Origin: Cloeon dipterum
Taxonomy: Eukaryota > Arthropoda > Insecta > Ephemeroptera > Baetidae
NCBI RefSeq assembly: GCF_949628265.1
Contig: NC_088786.1
Coordinates: 29,409,681 to 29,473,680, forward strand
Direction of reading: 5' to 3'
DNA length: 64,000 bases
Position numbers and translations under genes: made by a program. This document shows, in pieces, positions 38,001-48,429 of this stretch. Position 1 is the first letter of the stretch, and each line of letters opens with the position of its first letter. Under the pieces are notes generated by a model, which was not told the DNA's origin, searched no databases, and worked only from the letters and a program-made list of their open reading frames with translations.

Positions 38001-39590
38001 GCTGCTTTTTAATTTTAATCAATTTTAAAATATTTTTCCTTTCAAGATTTAGAATCTTTTCGTCAAATTCATCGACGTTTGGTGCTCATCAGACCAAGTG
38101 CTTTCGGTACGTGCATAGTTAATTACTTTGTTTAGGGCTGCTTTACACAAATCAAAATTCGTGTTAGCTGGATGAAACGATTTGCTAACAAAGCTCTCAG
38201 CAGCCAACGTTCAATTTCCACCAAACGCCGCCACGACCAGTTTGATTTATAATTAATCAGCTTGCTCTGCAAGCAGCACGCGTAGCACTGACAGTTTTGA
38301 TAAGCAAACTCTCACGTTCAGCGCAACTCCACGCCATGTTCGATCACAAATATTAGAAGACACACTGCGCACTATTAACGTAATGCAAGCGAGTACTCGT
38401 CGTGCATGCGAGCATGTACCAATAGATTGATTTTAGTGCTGCACTTACGGCGGGGAACAAACGTACAGAGGAGCAAATCGGCTTGTTGGCTGATTATGCA
38501 GCGTGGCGCGAGAGTTCTGCTCTCTCGTTCGTCTAATGCACTGCTTCCCCCGATGGTTGGATATTTGCGAATATCATAATATAAATCCAGCGCCGCCGCC
38601 GCCGCCGAGGCACCTGCTTTCCTCGGCACACACAAGCCGGGCGCAATCTTTGCGATTGCACTCCCCGCAACTTACGCCCTTCCATCATTTCATACGGTCG
38701 TTTTATCTGCTGTAGTGCCGGCTCCGATCCAATTCAATCATATTCGACCTTGGCATTTCTCTGTGAGGGCGTTTCAAAGCCTAGCTGTTGCCGGAGAGGC
38801 TCGACAAATGTGCCTTTACCTTGCACCTCAACTCTATACTTGACTTCCATTCATCGTTTGATTTTGTTTTATGAGAAGCTTGTTCTAATCGAATGTAAGA
38901 AGTTTTATTCCCGATATTGAATAAAAATTCAGTAGAATTTCCATGCTCCCGTCTTATTGATTTCTATAGTTATTGGAAATGTATTTACACCTGCTTTCAT
39001 TCTAATATACAAAGCGCCAAAATTTTCAATTGAAATTTCATAAAGATTCCTCAGTGAATACCGATTTTTTCTATAGAAGTATCCTGTAGAAATATGTGAT
39101 AATAATCACCTGGCTACAACAAGGAAGCTGCCTGCGTATAATTGAAACTAAAAAATTTTGACATCTTCGTTTTCATCTGCCTTCATTGACATCAACCCAT
39201 AAAGCATCAAGCTATACATATTGTATATTAAAAAAAAACAATAAAAATGAAACTCGGGATTTCATTTTGTTTTAAATTGAAAAGAAATGTTACATTTATC
39301 AACCTTTCTCAAGATGTTTTAAATGCTATTCATTAGTAACAATCTTGAAATTGCTTCGTTAAAAATTACCTGTGAGAATTATCAGTATTAAATTTGCCAA
39401 AAACATTATGTCCGCTCAGTTTCTATCAGTATTTGTTAAAAGCGCTAGCAAATAATAATTTCATGAAAAATTGATAGAATTAACTCCTTATTGCCTTAAT
39501 TGCAATAGAGTAGAATGATTAAGAAAAATATACTGCATAATAAAAAATATTGATTTAAAATAACATTCAACATGTTGTGTAATACATAAT
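32080..39590. other. Non-coding stretch
   Basis: No exon is supported in about 7.5 kb. A TATAAAAG motif at about 32594 (plus strand) is not followed by a convincing exon. There are a CT microsatellite (33033-33056), a short GA run at about 33908-33922, long AT-rich blocks (34440-34690, 35040-36060, 36400-36660, 37400-38060) and a GC-richer block at 38380-38720 containing a CCG run (38590-38606). Confidence 0.55.
33033..33056. repeat. (CT)n microsatellite
   Basis: Twelve perfect CT repeats within a wider pyrimidine-rich segment (33000-33065). Confidence 0.9.
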
Positions 39591-39592
39591 TG

Positions 39593-39719
39593 ATGCTTAA
39601 AATTTAACAATAATTGTTAAACTATTGAATTGTTGAAATTAAATTTCAACCGTAATTTATGCTTAAAATTTAACAATAATTTTGTTAAACTATTGAATTG
39701 TTGAAATTAAATTTCAACC
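39593..39719. repeat. 66-bp AT-rich tandem duplication made of near-palindromes
   Basis: Two copies (39593-39651 and 39659-39719) of a unit beginning ATGCTTAAAATTTAACAATA and ending TTGAAATTAAATTTCAACC. The second copy has two extra T. Each unit holds two near-perfect palindromes, TTTAACAATAATTGTTAAA and GTTGAAATTAAATTTCAAC. It may be a fragment of a foldback element or simply an AT-rich local duplication. Confidence 0.85.
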
Positions 39720-40970
39720 AGTGAAAATTTTTAAAATTAAATTTTTGCTTTTCATTTTTGATGTCGTCTTGAGTAAAAAACAATGTATTTTCAAAGAAAA
39801 AGATCAGTCAGATTTGATTCACAATACGTTTTGCGACAATATTAATAAATTGCTGATAAAAGGAATATAATCTTTTAAACCATTGTAAGTCCTGGAAATT
39901 AATAATCATTAAGCTAGTGAACAGAAGCTAAATTCATATCATTCGCACTTGCCATTTTCCTCTTGGTCGGGCAAATTTTCTAGGATAATTTGCTTCCCTC
40001 CAGCCGATGGATCGTTATCAATTCGATTCAAAGCGCACGTTGAAGTCGGACTAATTAAGCAAGTTAATTTGCCCCGAGGCGAGCAATTGCCGATGATTTG
40101 CCCGCGCATTGAGCCGATCAGACTTTTTGCAATCAGCTATGTGAATGCTTTGCCATATTAATCGGGGCTACACGGTGCCAGCCCGAGATGGATTCCAATT
40201 GGAAACAACTCTCTACGTACGCCCAACATTAACAATATGAGCGATTGCACGTAAGAGGGTGGAAAATGACGTTTAAACACGTGCTCCGTCCCTTTTTTAC
40301 GACTTTGATTGGTAGACGTGCATCGCCTCTTAAACATAATCGTGCAATCGACATAAATGTTGTTACGTCGTTAAAGTTCGAATTGAGATCAGTCTTTAAT
40401 TCCCTGTTCGCGTCGATCGCAGCTTCTTGAACGCACGCGGGCCGCCGCCTCGCAGGCAATTATTTCATTTGCATTATTGAGTGAGCCTCGTCGGCTTTTT
40501 GTGCCAAGCCATCTGAATTGCTAAGCAGATTGATTTTCATCTTTGAACTCGCCCGCAGCCACAGGAGTGAAGAGGCTTCTACTTAATATTTCGTCTGATG
40601 TAATTCTGCGTGGTTAATTCAATCAGCTGCCTCAAGAGAAGCGCAATGGCTTGCAGCACTTCAGCTATTGTGTGCTCAGGGGAGTCAGTATTTTACATAG
40701 CTCAATAGGCTCTAAAGTTTGTGGGAAAATTCATCTCTGATCAGCTTATCCCATTGATTTCGTAAGTAAATTATTTTCTTACTCTGAAACTTACTTGCAG
40801 AAAAACATCATTAAAAGTCCTTTATTGTATATATTTTTCAATATTTTCGATAGGCTTGGTCGCTTTGAAAGCGGATATCAAAATCTTCTTATATTTTATT
40901 AGGTCAATCCAGTTGAAAAGCCCTTGACATCTGTCCCCTCTGTGAAACGTGTGGTTCAGTGAATTTTTGT
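39720..40970. other. Non-coding stretch upstream of the fucosyltransferase
   Basis: No exon is supported. A GC-richer patch at 39950-40180 rich in AATTA and GATCG-type words could be regulatory, but this rests on composition alone. Confidence 0.5.
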
Positions 40971-40976
40971 AACAAA

Positions 40977-40983
40977 TATATAG
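40977..40983 (+). promoter_or_regulatory. TATA-like element of the fucosyltransferase gene
   Basis: TATATAG, 91 bp upstream of the ATG at 41068, predicting a start near 41008 and a 5' UTR of about 60 nt. A second TTTATAT lies 2 bp further on. Confidence 0.35.
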
Positions 40984-41067
40984 ATTTATATCACAGCCCA
41001 CATCCTGTCCCTCCCAGCCAGCGTGGAGCTGCGGCGGTGACAATCAACGATCACCTGTTCGCGGCAA

Positions 41068-42079
41068 ATGTCAGCTAAAAGCTCAGTGTTCGCGGTTCTA
41101 ATATTTTTTAGTGTGTTATATCTCTTAGATGTGAAGTTTGTAACTCAGGAATTTCGACCTAAGGTCAACCAGACCACGAATAGCAGCACGATCAAGAACT
41201 ACCAGTGTCCCGAAGGACCAATTGTGGCCGTCCTGGGCGCCGGTCGCCTTGGAAATCAGATTTGGGACTACGCGTCCACCTGGAGCGTGGCGAGGCGATT
41301 GAACCGTACCGCCTACGTGCAGGATTCCATCATCTTAGGATTGTCCAAGATGTTCGAAAACCTGAGTTTGAAGCCACTAAGCGATTTCCAAAAATGCAGA
41401 CAGCCGCTGCCACCGGCAGTTCCTTTGGATAAATTGTTCCCCATGGAGACCTTAGGTCGAAGGTTTCGGGCTCGTAATTTGCTCCTGCCCGCGTTTTCCC
41501 AGCTGTTGGAGGTGGTTTTCCCAGACAGAGAGCTGCTACGCAGAGAGCTCAAGTTCAAACCAGAGTTGGTTGCAGAGGTGCAGAAGACAATCGAAGAGGT
41601 TGCAGGACGTGGAAAGATTGTTGTCGGCATTCACGTTCGTCGCGATGATTTCGGCACGTTCTTGCCACTTACGTTTCACTCTCAATTGGCAACTGAACAT
41701 TATTTTAAGGTAAGTCTTTATCATTGATATAATTGGTATGACATTTTTTTTAATAAAACTTCAGAATGCTATGGAGTGGTACAGACAACAATACGGCAGC
41801 TCAACCTTCTTTCTCATCGTCAGCGATGACCTCGGGTGGTGTAAAAGGTTGCTAGGTAATGACTCCAAATTGGCATCGAAAACCCCTAGCCACGACTTGA
41901 TTCTACTTTCGATGTGTGATCATACAATAATTGATTACGGAACTTTTGGATTCTGGGGTGCATTTTTTTCCAGAGGGCATACAGTTTCCCTGAATGTTGA
42001 ACAAAATGTTACAAGTGTAATGTCTGCAAAAGCGAATTGGACACTTTTTGACAAAGAGACACTAAGTGTAATAGGATGA
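41068..42079 (+). CDS. GT11 family alpha-1,2-fucosyltransferase
   Basis: Two exons, 41068-41709 and 41765-42079, joined across a 55-bp GT-AG intron in phase 0; 318 aa. A short cytoplasmic tail and a signal anchor (residues about 6-22, SVFAVLIFFSVLYLL) mark a type II Golgi protein. The catalytic domain carries the GT11 pattern: GAGRLGNQIWDYAS near residue 56, VGIHVRRDDFG near residue 187 (motif I, usually HxRRxD), FLIVSDDLGWCK in exon 2 (motif II), and MCDHTIIDYGTFGFWGAFF near the end (motif III). Family members transfer fucose from GDP-fucose to terminal galactose in alpha-1,2 linkage on glycoproteins or glycolipids in the Golgi. The length is slightly below the vertebrate FUT1/FUT2 size. Several N-glycosylation sequons (NQT, NSS, NRT, NLS) are present. 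The gene looks intact; the acceptor substrate is unknown. Confidence 0.92.
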
Positions 42080-42295
42080 GAAATTTATTTGATTTTTTTA
42101 CCGATTACTTATTTAATGTAAGGATTTTTGTTCTTTACAAAAAAATACATTTCATTATTTTAAAACTTTGCCTTCGAATTTTCATTAATTTTCCAGTTTC
42201 TTTGCGAAATATCGAATTTACTGAAACCAAAATCAATATTATTAGGAATGTTTTTTTCAAAAGTAGTATTTTCATCACCCAAATATTTCAAATGA

Positions 42296-42301
42296 AATAA
42301 A
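42296..42301 (+). terminator. Candidate poly(A) signal of the fucosyltransferase gene
   Basis: AATAAA about 217 nt after the stop codon at 42077-42079, in an AT-rich 3' flank. Confidence 0.45.
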
Positions 42302-42304
42302 TTA

Positions 42305-45300
42305 ATAAACAGACTCTACTTAGCCAGCAACAAAAAAGCATCGCAAAGCAATTTATAGACACATTATTTTCAATTTTTTCTAATTACCGCGCACCAAGAG
42401 AGCTATGTTTGCATTGCATTCGAAGTTTTCATCTCATGTTATTTTGTTTTTATTAAACTATGGTGTTTAATTGATTTTCTTAATTAAAATACTTTTTACC
42501 ATTGAATCACAAAAGATTGAATTGACCTAACTAAATCAACAGCTAGTTGGGAATTTGCACTTGGTGGTACGTGCAAGTTGGGAAGTGGACAAAAGTTGGG
42601 AGCCGGACATTGATGAATGCCGAGCAGGTCGCACAATTCTAATGAGACCAGCGGCAGCACTACTAACTAGGCGCTCTGTCTGTGTCTCTGCAAGTGTTCT
42701 GTGTTTTAACTGTGCGAGGCACAAGTCGTTCATTACCAGAGCGCGCCGTCTTTTGACGACCAAAGATCCAGCAACAGCAGCAGCAGCAAGACGTGGACGT
42801 AATTGTGCAAGTTTGCATTCTCGCAGCTGTTTGCCTTTTCTATTAGCCTGTCCGAAAGTTTATCTTGGCGAATATAATCTGATGCTAATTCTTAAAGGCG
42901 CGAGAAGGGAGCATGCAGTCGGATAATCCGCGCGTGCTTGTTTCAACACAAACACACAGCAAACTCGCTGCCGCCGCTTTCTTTAAGGTGTTCCGTGAAA
43001 ATTACACTGCTTTCGTCCTTAATTGCCACGCTGCTGTCGCTTCTTCTTGTAAATACACGCGAACGAACCAACGCCGCCGACGCCTTCTAACTTTGCATTT
43101 TGCAGACATGTGTGCTGGTTTCACTCGAGGATACAGAAGAAGGGCAATTTGCATTGTCGAAACTTTGAGCTAACTTTCTAATCTTCAGAATGCGAAATGA
43201 GAGGAAGAGAGCTGCATCGATTAGTTCAAATTGAAAATTTGCACGGCACTCTCGTTAGGCAAATTGAGGAGAAACATTTTTTGCTCTCTGCTCTTTTGTA
43301 CCTGTTCGTTAGTACGTTTGATGAGACTAAAGGCAGGAGCAACATTTGCCATGAAATCTAGCTGACGGCTGAATAAAAAAGAGGCAAAATTGCTGATGAC
43401 AATTTAGAACTTTCAATTTCAAATATGTTATATACATGACAAAAGTAGATTACTCATGATTAGGACGTACTTGATGACGTCCAAACTGGTCAGGAATTAA
43501 AACGACGAATTTAAAAAACGACGAGGATGAAGCCTGTTTTCATTTATTTTCAAGACAAAAGTAGGTTTAAGAAAATTATATTTATGTAATCTACTCCTAC
43601 GCGTTTTGAAAGGCTTCAGCAGGAAACTAAAACTCGGCTGCCAAGAGCCACTTATCAACACCATGCTCCGATTTATATAAGAATGATCTACAATAATATC
43701 TAGGCAATATTGATTTTCCTGAACCTGTACATATGCCACGTGTTGCTGGCAAACGTAATGTGATAAAACCGAGGAAAGAGAAAAGTAGTTTCTAATGTTT
43801 CCTCGCTAGCAGTAATTAAAAATGAACATTTTCCTCCTAAACCTGGAAAAGGAGAAGGGAAAAACGAGAAAAGAGAGCACTAAATCTTAATTAAAATGCC
43901 TGCGAGTGGTGTATTGTGTAAAGGCACACGCAGCCACGCTACACTGTTAAACTAAATAGTACACTGTTTCCCGAGATCTTTTGGTTCGTGCAAAGTAGGG
44001 TAATGCTCATGGATATTCAGTAATGGATTTTATCACAACATAAAATCGTTTGTATCTCTTCCAAAGAAATAGCGAGAGGGTTTTTTTGGGTGCTTTTCCG
44101 ATAAATTTTACTCAACCTTTTATTCATTTACATTAAAATGCTATAATTTTTACTTTGGTTTTATGAAAATTATTAGCTAAGGAACATTTTGTTACTTACA
44201 TTTTGGGTCGTCAATGCGAAAGCAATTGCAGAACAAAAGAATCAAAACCAAGATAGTTTCAAAATGGTAGGAACATTTTAATGCCACTTCTTAACTCACA
44301 ATCAGTCACTACCGAAGCGTGAGAGCGTTTGGGTGCAGCGGTAAATAAGGGATTTAAAATTGTCACATAAATTGAGATTGTTTGAAAGTGATACATAAAC
44401 TGCGTTGTAACACACAATATTAAAGAAAAAAGATTGGCGATAGGGAATAGAACCAAACGAATCCAAGTATCAAATGTGAGAAACACAGAATTCTTTGGGT
44501 CACTAACACTTTCGTTTTTACAGTGTAGAGTTCAAGAATCCGCGCTGTGCCAGCCGTTTGCAATTAGCAAATGTGCGGTCGAGATAAATCCATCTCAAAT
44601 CTGAATTAGCAAAGCTGGTGAGCTTGCTTTATTTCCCTCTGGCTGATTAAATGAGGAAAATAAGCCCGATGAACTTTGTATATCTTTAATAAATCCTATT
44701 ATTGCATAAAAATGTAATTTAAGATCATTTGTCTGTCCCTATATCCTTATCTGAATGCTCAATACATTCATCTATTTATTATGGAATCACGTCCAGCGGT
44801 GGCAAAATTGCATTTCATTCCTGGAGAACTCCTTTCCCAGCAACAATCAATTAATTGGTGCCTCGTGCTGAGTTCATGGCTTGTGACCACCGTGCTGAAA
44901 CTTTGACAAATATCTCGGCACGCACCGTGTGTGAAAATTGGCCGCAGTCGAAGCAATTACCTGCACTAGCAATTTTTATTTATCGCCATTCGATCTCAAG
45001 ATTTTAGGATTATGCGACTGCCCCTGATTTCCAGCATGAAATAGAGCTGTATTTTCTAAGAATAATTACCGGTTTGGGAGTCTTATCATAATCAAGGGAC
45101 GAGCTATCTTTAAAACGGCAGGAGCACCTGCTTCGAAATTAGACCAGCATCTGCAGAGACGATATATCGCGTACATAATCCATTGAGCAGGCCGTTTAAT
45201 GGAACAGAAATAAAACCACTCGGCGCGCTCGGGCATGTGCTCTTAAACGGGAGAGGAGTAATTATAGGAAAAGAAAATTCTCAGCGTGAAAATGGTTTTT

Positions 45301-48260
45301 AAGCGAGTGGCCTTAATAATTACAGCAACTTAAGCCACGGCAACGATAAGAAGGCGAAAGTGTTTGGTTAGAAAATCGCTAAAGCGTACTCTCGTTTGAT
45401 TTTACTCAAATTAATCTCGAGAAAATCGCTTCGCAGCGCCTGATGACTTATAAAATTGATTGTGAGGAGAGAGGAGACCCGCTCAAATGAGAGCGGTTTA
45501 ATGATTTCCCATTTTTTACTCCACGTCGCATGCAAACAAATTGTTTTTATTGCTGCCGATTTGACGTCAATGAACAGCCAGCACTAACGGCTCAAAGTTC
45601 GGATGCTTGTTGTAAATCCGTCTTTTAATAATATAGATAAGCGATTGAAGAGTCAGTGGTTTTAGCCGGCAGCAGCAAAAAGTTGCCTTGAACTTAGAAG
45701 TTGATGTGGCATTATTTGGGTCACATTTTTTGCCACACATCCTGTGTGAAAATGCGAATCCTTCAATTAGATGGTTATTTTGGGATGACCGTGTCCAGTT
45801 TACGAAGGTCTTGACGATCTTCAAGTAATTAAATTAATAATTCATGAGGCTTCATACACGCATGTCATACAAAAATCTTATAAATTTAAATTATTAAATT
45901 AATTCCATTGTTTCTCAATATCAGTGCTGTAATATTAAACCTCTTTTTTAAAATAAAATTTCCGATTTAAAAATGTCTCTTGTTGTGATATTTAAAACCA
46001 ATAATTATTTTTTGCAATAGATCCCACAGGACAGCACTTGGGGATATTATATCCTTTAATAACCATGTAGTAAATGGGGTTTGGCTCTTGATATTATATA
46101 TTTCAGTAGTCTGTCGATGATGTGATTTGCATTTCCATCATCTCCCTCCTTTATTCTGGTGTCATTTGATCGCCTGATCAATATAGGGAAGCTGAGGAAG
46201 TGTACAAGAAACATCCGTTTTTTGTCTCCCTCCAATCTTTTCCTGCCCTTGCCGTTTCTCACCCCCAGACGACACCGAGTCCAATTAATTCGCAGAGAGG
46301 CAGCAGAGGCTCCGAACTCTTATTTATTTTCTCTCAACAGGCAACACGCAGCGCACCCTAATTGTCATTGACACCCGGCCAGACAAAATTTATGTTTATA
46401 CTCGATCCTGCGAGCGGCGGGCGAACTCTGGTCTCGCTGCTAACGCTCGCCGCGAAGTTTGGGCTGCGCAAAAAACGGCGTGCGAGTGCAAAGTTAGACG
46501 CGACCTGAAAATCGAGATATCTCTTTTTGCATCCATCGGCAGCTGATGACAAAGGATTTCCGCAGACTCGACTCGTGTGCACAAGTTGGATATCAAGTTG
46601 CAAACTGACCGCACCGACGAGCTCAGTGTTGTGCTGCGGATTTAAATTAAATTTCCTCCGGCGCGGGAGAAGTGGGTCAGCGACGTGAGGATAATGTCTT
46701 CGGAGGCGGCCGTAAATTAATAAAAACTCCACCTATCTGGATTATTCGACCAAGATCAGGAAGGAAATTGCCCCCGCTCGTCGTTCCATGTGAAAATAAG
46801 GCTGCACTGCAGATTATATACGCTGGCAGCATCTTCTTGGAACACATTTCTTGGCCAGCCACCTCGCCATTGGCATGGCTTACAAATGAAAAAGCAAATG
46901 GCCCTCGAGTGTTGCTCGCCGCCGCCACCGCCACCGCCGCCGGCGGAGATTTAAAAGTGCAAAAGCGAGCCCTTCTCTTTGTCTCGCCCTCGCTATTTGG
47001 CCCGCCCGCCTGATGTAAAGGGTGCGAAAAAGAGCAAAATTAAGTGTAAATGCAAATTTGGCACTGCACTATGTGCGAATGTTAGGCTCGCTAGCTCGCA
47101 TTCAGCACTTTTCCCGCTGATACGTAATGTTCCCCTTTTTTGCTCACCATAAGTTCGAAAATGCCTCGTCACGCTCTCTTTATTTGGTTAAAAGCTTCCT
47201 TTTGAAGTAAAAATGAGGGTTTCCTGCGAATTTTTTTGCGGAGAAAGTAGCAAAAGCATGCCCACATTTGGTTTGTTTGATTCAACCTTTTTTGTTTCTC
47301 CACAAACGTTAGCGTTGGTTTATAAAATTTTAAATAATACAATATGCACAGGAAAACATCAGCTTGAGCAGTGGGTGGTAGTTGAACATCGGTAAACAAT
47401 GGAATCGCGCAGAAAACTCATTCTGAAATTTTACAGCATGAACATGATATCTAAATAACATTAAACTCGCATATATTTGAAACGAAATAAAAATAACCAA
47501 ACAGGTAGTTTTTTAAAGAGGCGAAAATAAAATCCAGGAAAGTGACCATCAACCAAAATACCGCGTTTACATGTTTTGTGGTATTATGAATCTGAAAACA
47601 ATTTTTTAATCATATGAGTCGTTCCGCAAAAAAATCTTTTTTAATTTTGCTGAATTTACGTTGAATGCTAGCCTGTTTTAATTGGAAAACTGATCTTTAC
47701 AGTCGCCAATTTAATCGTTATCCTGATTATCTTCCAAATGTAAACAGCTCCCTAGCTCATGCACCAGCTTCTGGTGAATAGATTTTGTTTACAAAATCCA
47801 GCTCATCGAAAACTTGGCAAAATCTCGGAACTACTCCGTGCGCGCTCACAAAACCCTTTCCCTACCGCCTGTGCCAGAGCCTCAGACTTGGCGGCGTAAA
47901 AACCCGCGAGGGTGGCTTGGTGCATACGTGGCTGGGCATCGATGGATGGCCAGCAGTTTATTTAGGATACGGCCGCGGGCGGAGACAAGGCACGGACGGA
48001 TGTATGATATTTTATAAGCAAAGTCCAGCAGTATAGCGGTGGTGGCAGCGGAAAGTGGACCAAGAATGTGCGGTGGTGGAGCGCGACGAGAGAGTCCCAG
48101 GGTGTGGTGAGGGGGTGCATGCGCAACTTTGGGCCCGGCCGCTCTCGCCGCCGTTCGCCAGTCGCGCAGAGGCCTCCCTGCTGGCAAAAGCGCTCTCCTG
48201 CCAACTCTGCTATACTGCTTTATTCCTCTCACTGTCTGTCCCCCTGCTACTGGATTGTTC
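42305..48260. other. Non-coding stretch
   Basis: No exon is supported in about 6 kb. GC- and CpG-rich patches lie at 42590-43140 and 46400-47010, the latter with a GCC/ACC-repeat core at 46920-46945. The patches are separated by AT-rich DNA (44000-44300, 45830-46080). Confidence 0.55.
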
Positions 48261-48311
48261 GCTTATTAAAGTCGCCCAGTCTGTCGTCGTCGTCGCGCGC
48301 TTTGTGCCCAA

Positions 48312-48371
48312 ATGCCGCCGAGTGAGTGCCAGCTTCTCCCCCGGCCCTCCGCCGGCTGCATCGGGAAATGA
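48312..48371 (+). CDS. Upstream ORF overlapping the candidate start codon
   Basis: ATG CCG CCG to TGA, 20 codons including the stop. Its TGA overlaps the next ATG as ATGA, a termination-reinitiation layout. It is meaningful only if the downstream exon is real. Confidence 0.25.
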   Translation: MPPSECQLLPRPSAGCIGK

Positions 48372-48428
48372 GTCGCCCGCCGTCATCGTCTCTGGACCAC
48401 TTTCATCCCCGCGAGCGCAGCCACAAAG
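48368..48428 (+). CDS. Candidate first coding exon in a GC-rich promoter-like region
   Basis: A GC- and CpG-rich segment (about 47860-48540) contains an ATG in good context (GGGAAATGAG) that opens 61 nt reading MSRPPSSSLDHFHPRERSHK and ends in a strong donor, AAAG|GTATGT, in phase 1. A TTATTAAAG box at about 48262 followed by CCAGTC near 48279 may be core-promoter elements. Short Ser/Pro/His-rich N-termini before a long first intron are common in insect regulatory genes, but I do not recognise this one and could not find exon 2 in the 15 kb to its right. Confidence 0.3.
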
Positions 48429-48429
48429 G

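Noticed and set aside
46358-46732. 124-codon open frame on the minus strand overlapping another on the plus strand
   Set aside because: Both strands are open because the block is GC-rich. Neither translation resembles a protein family.
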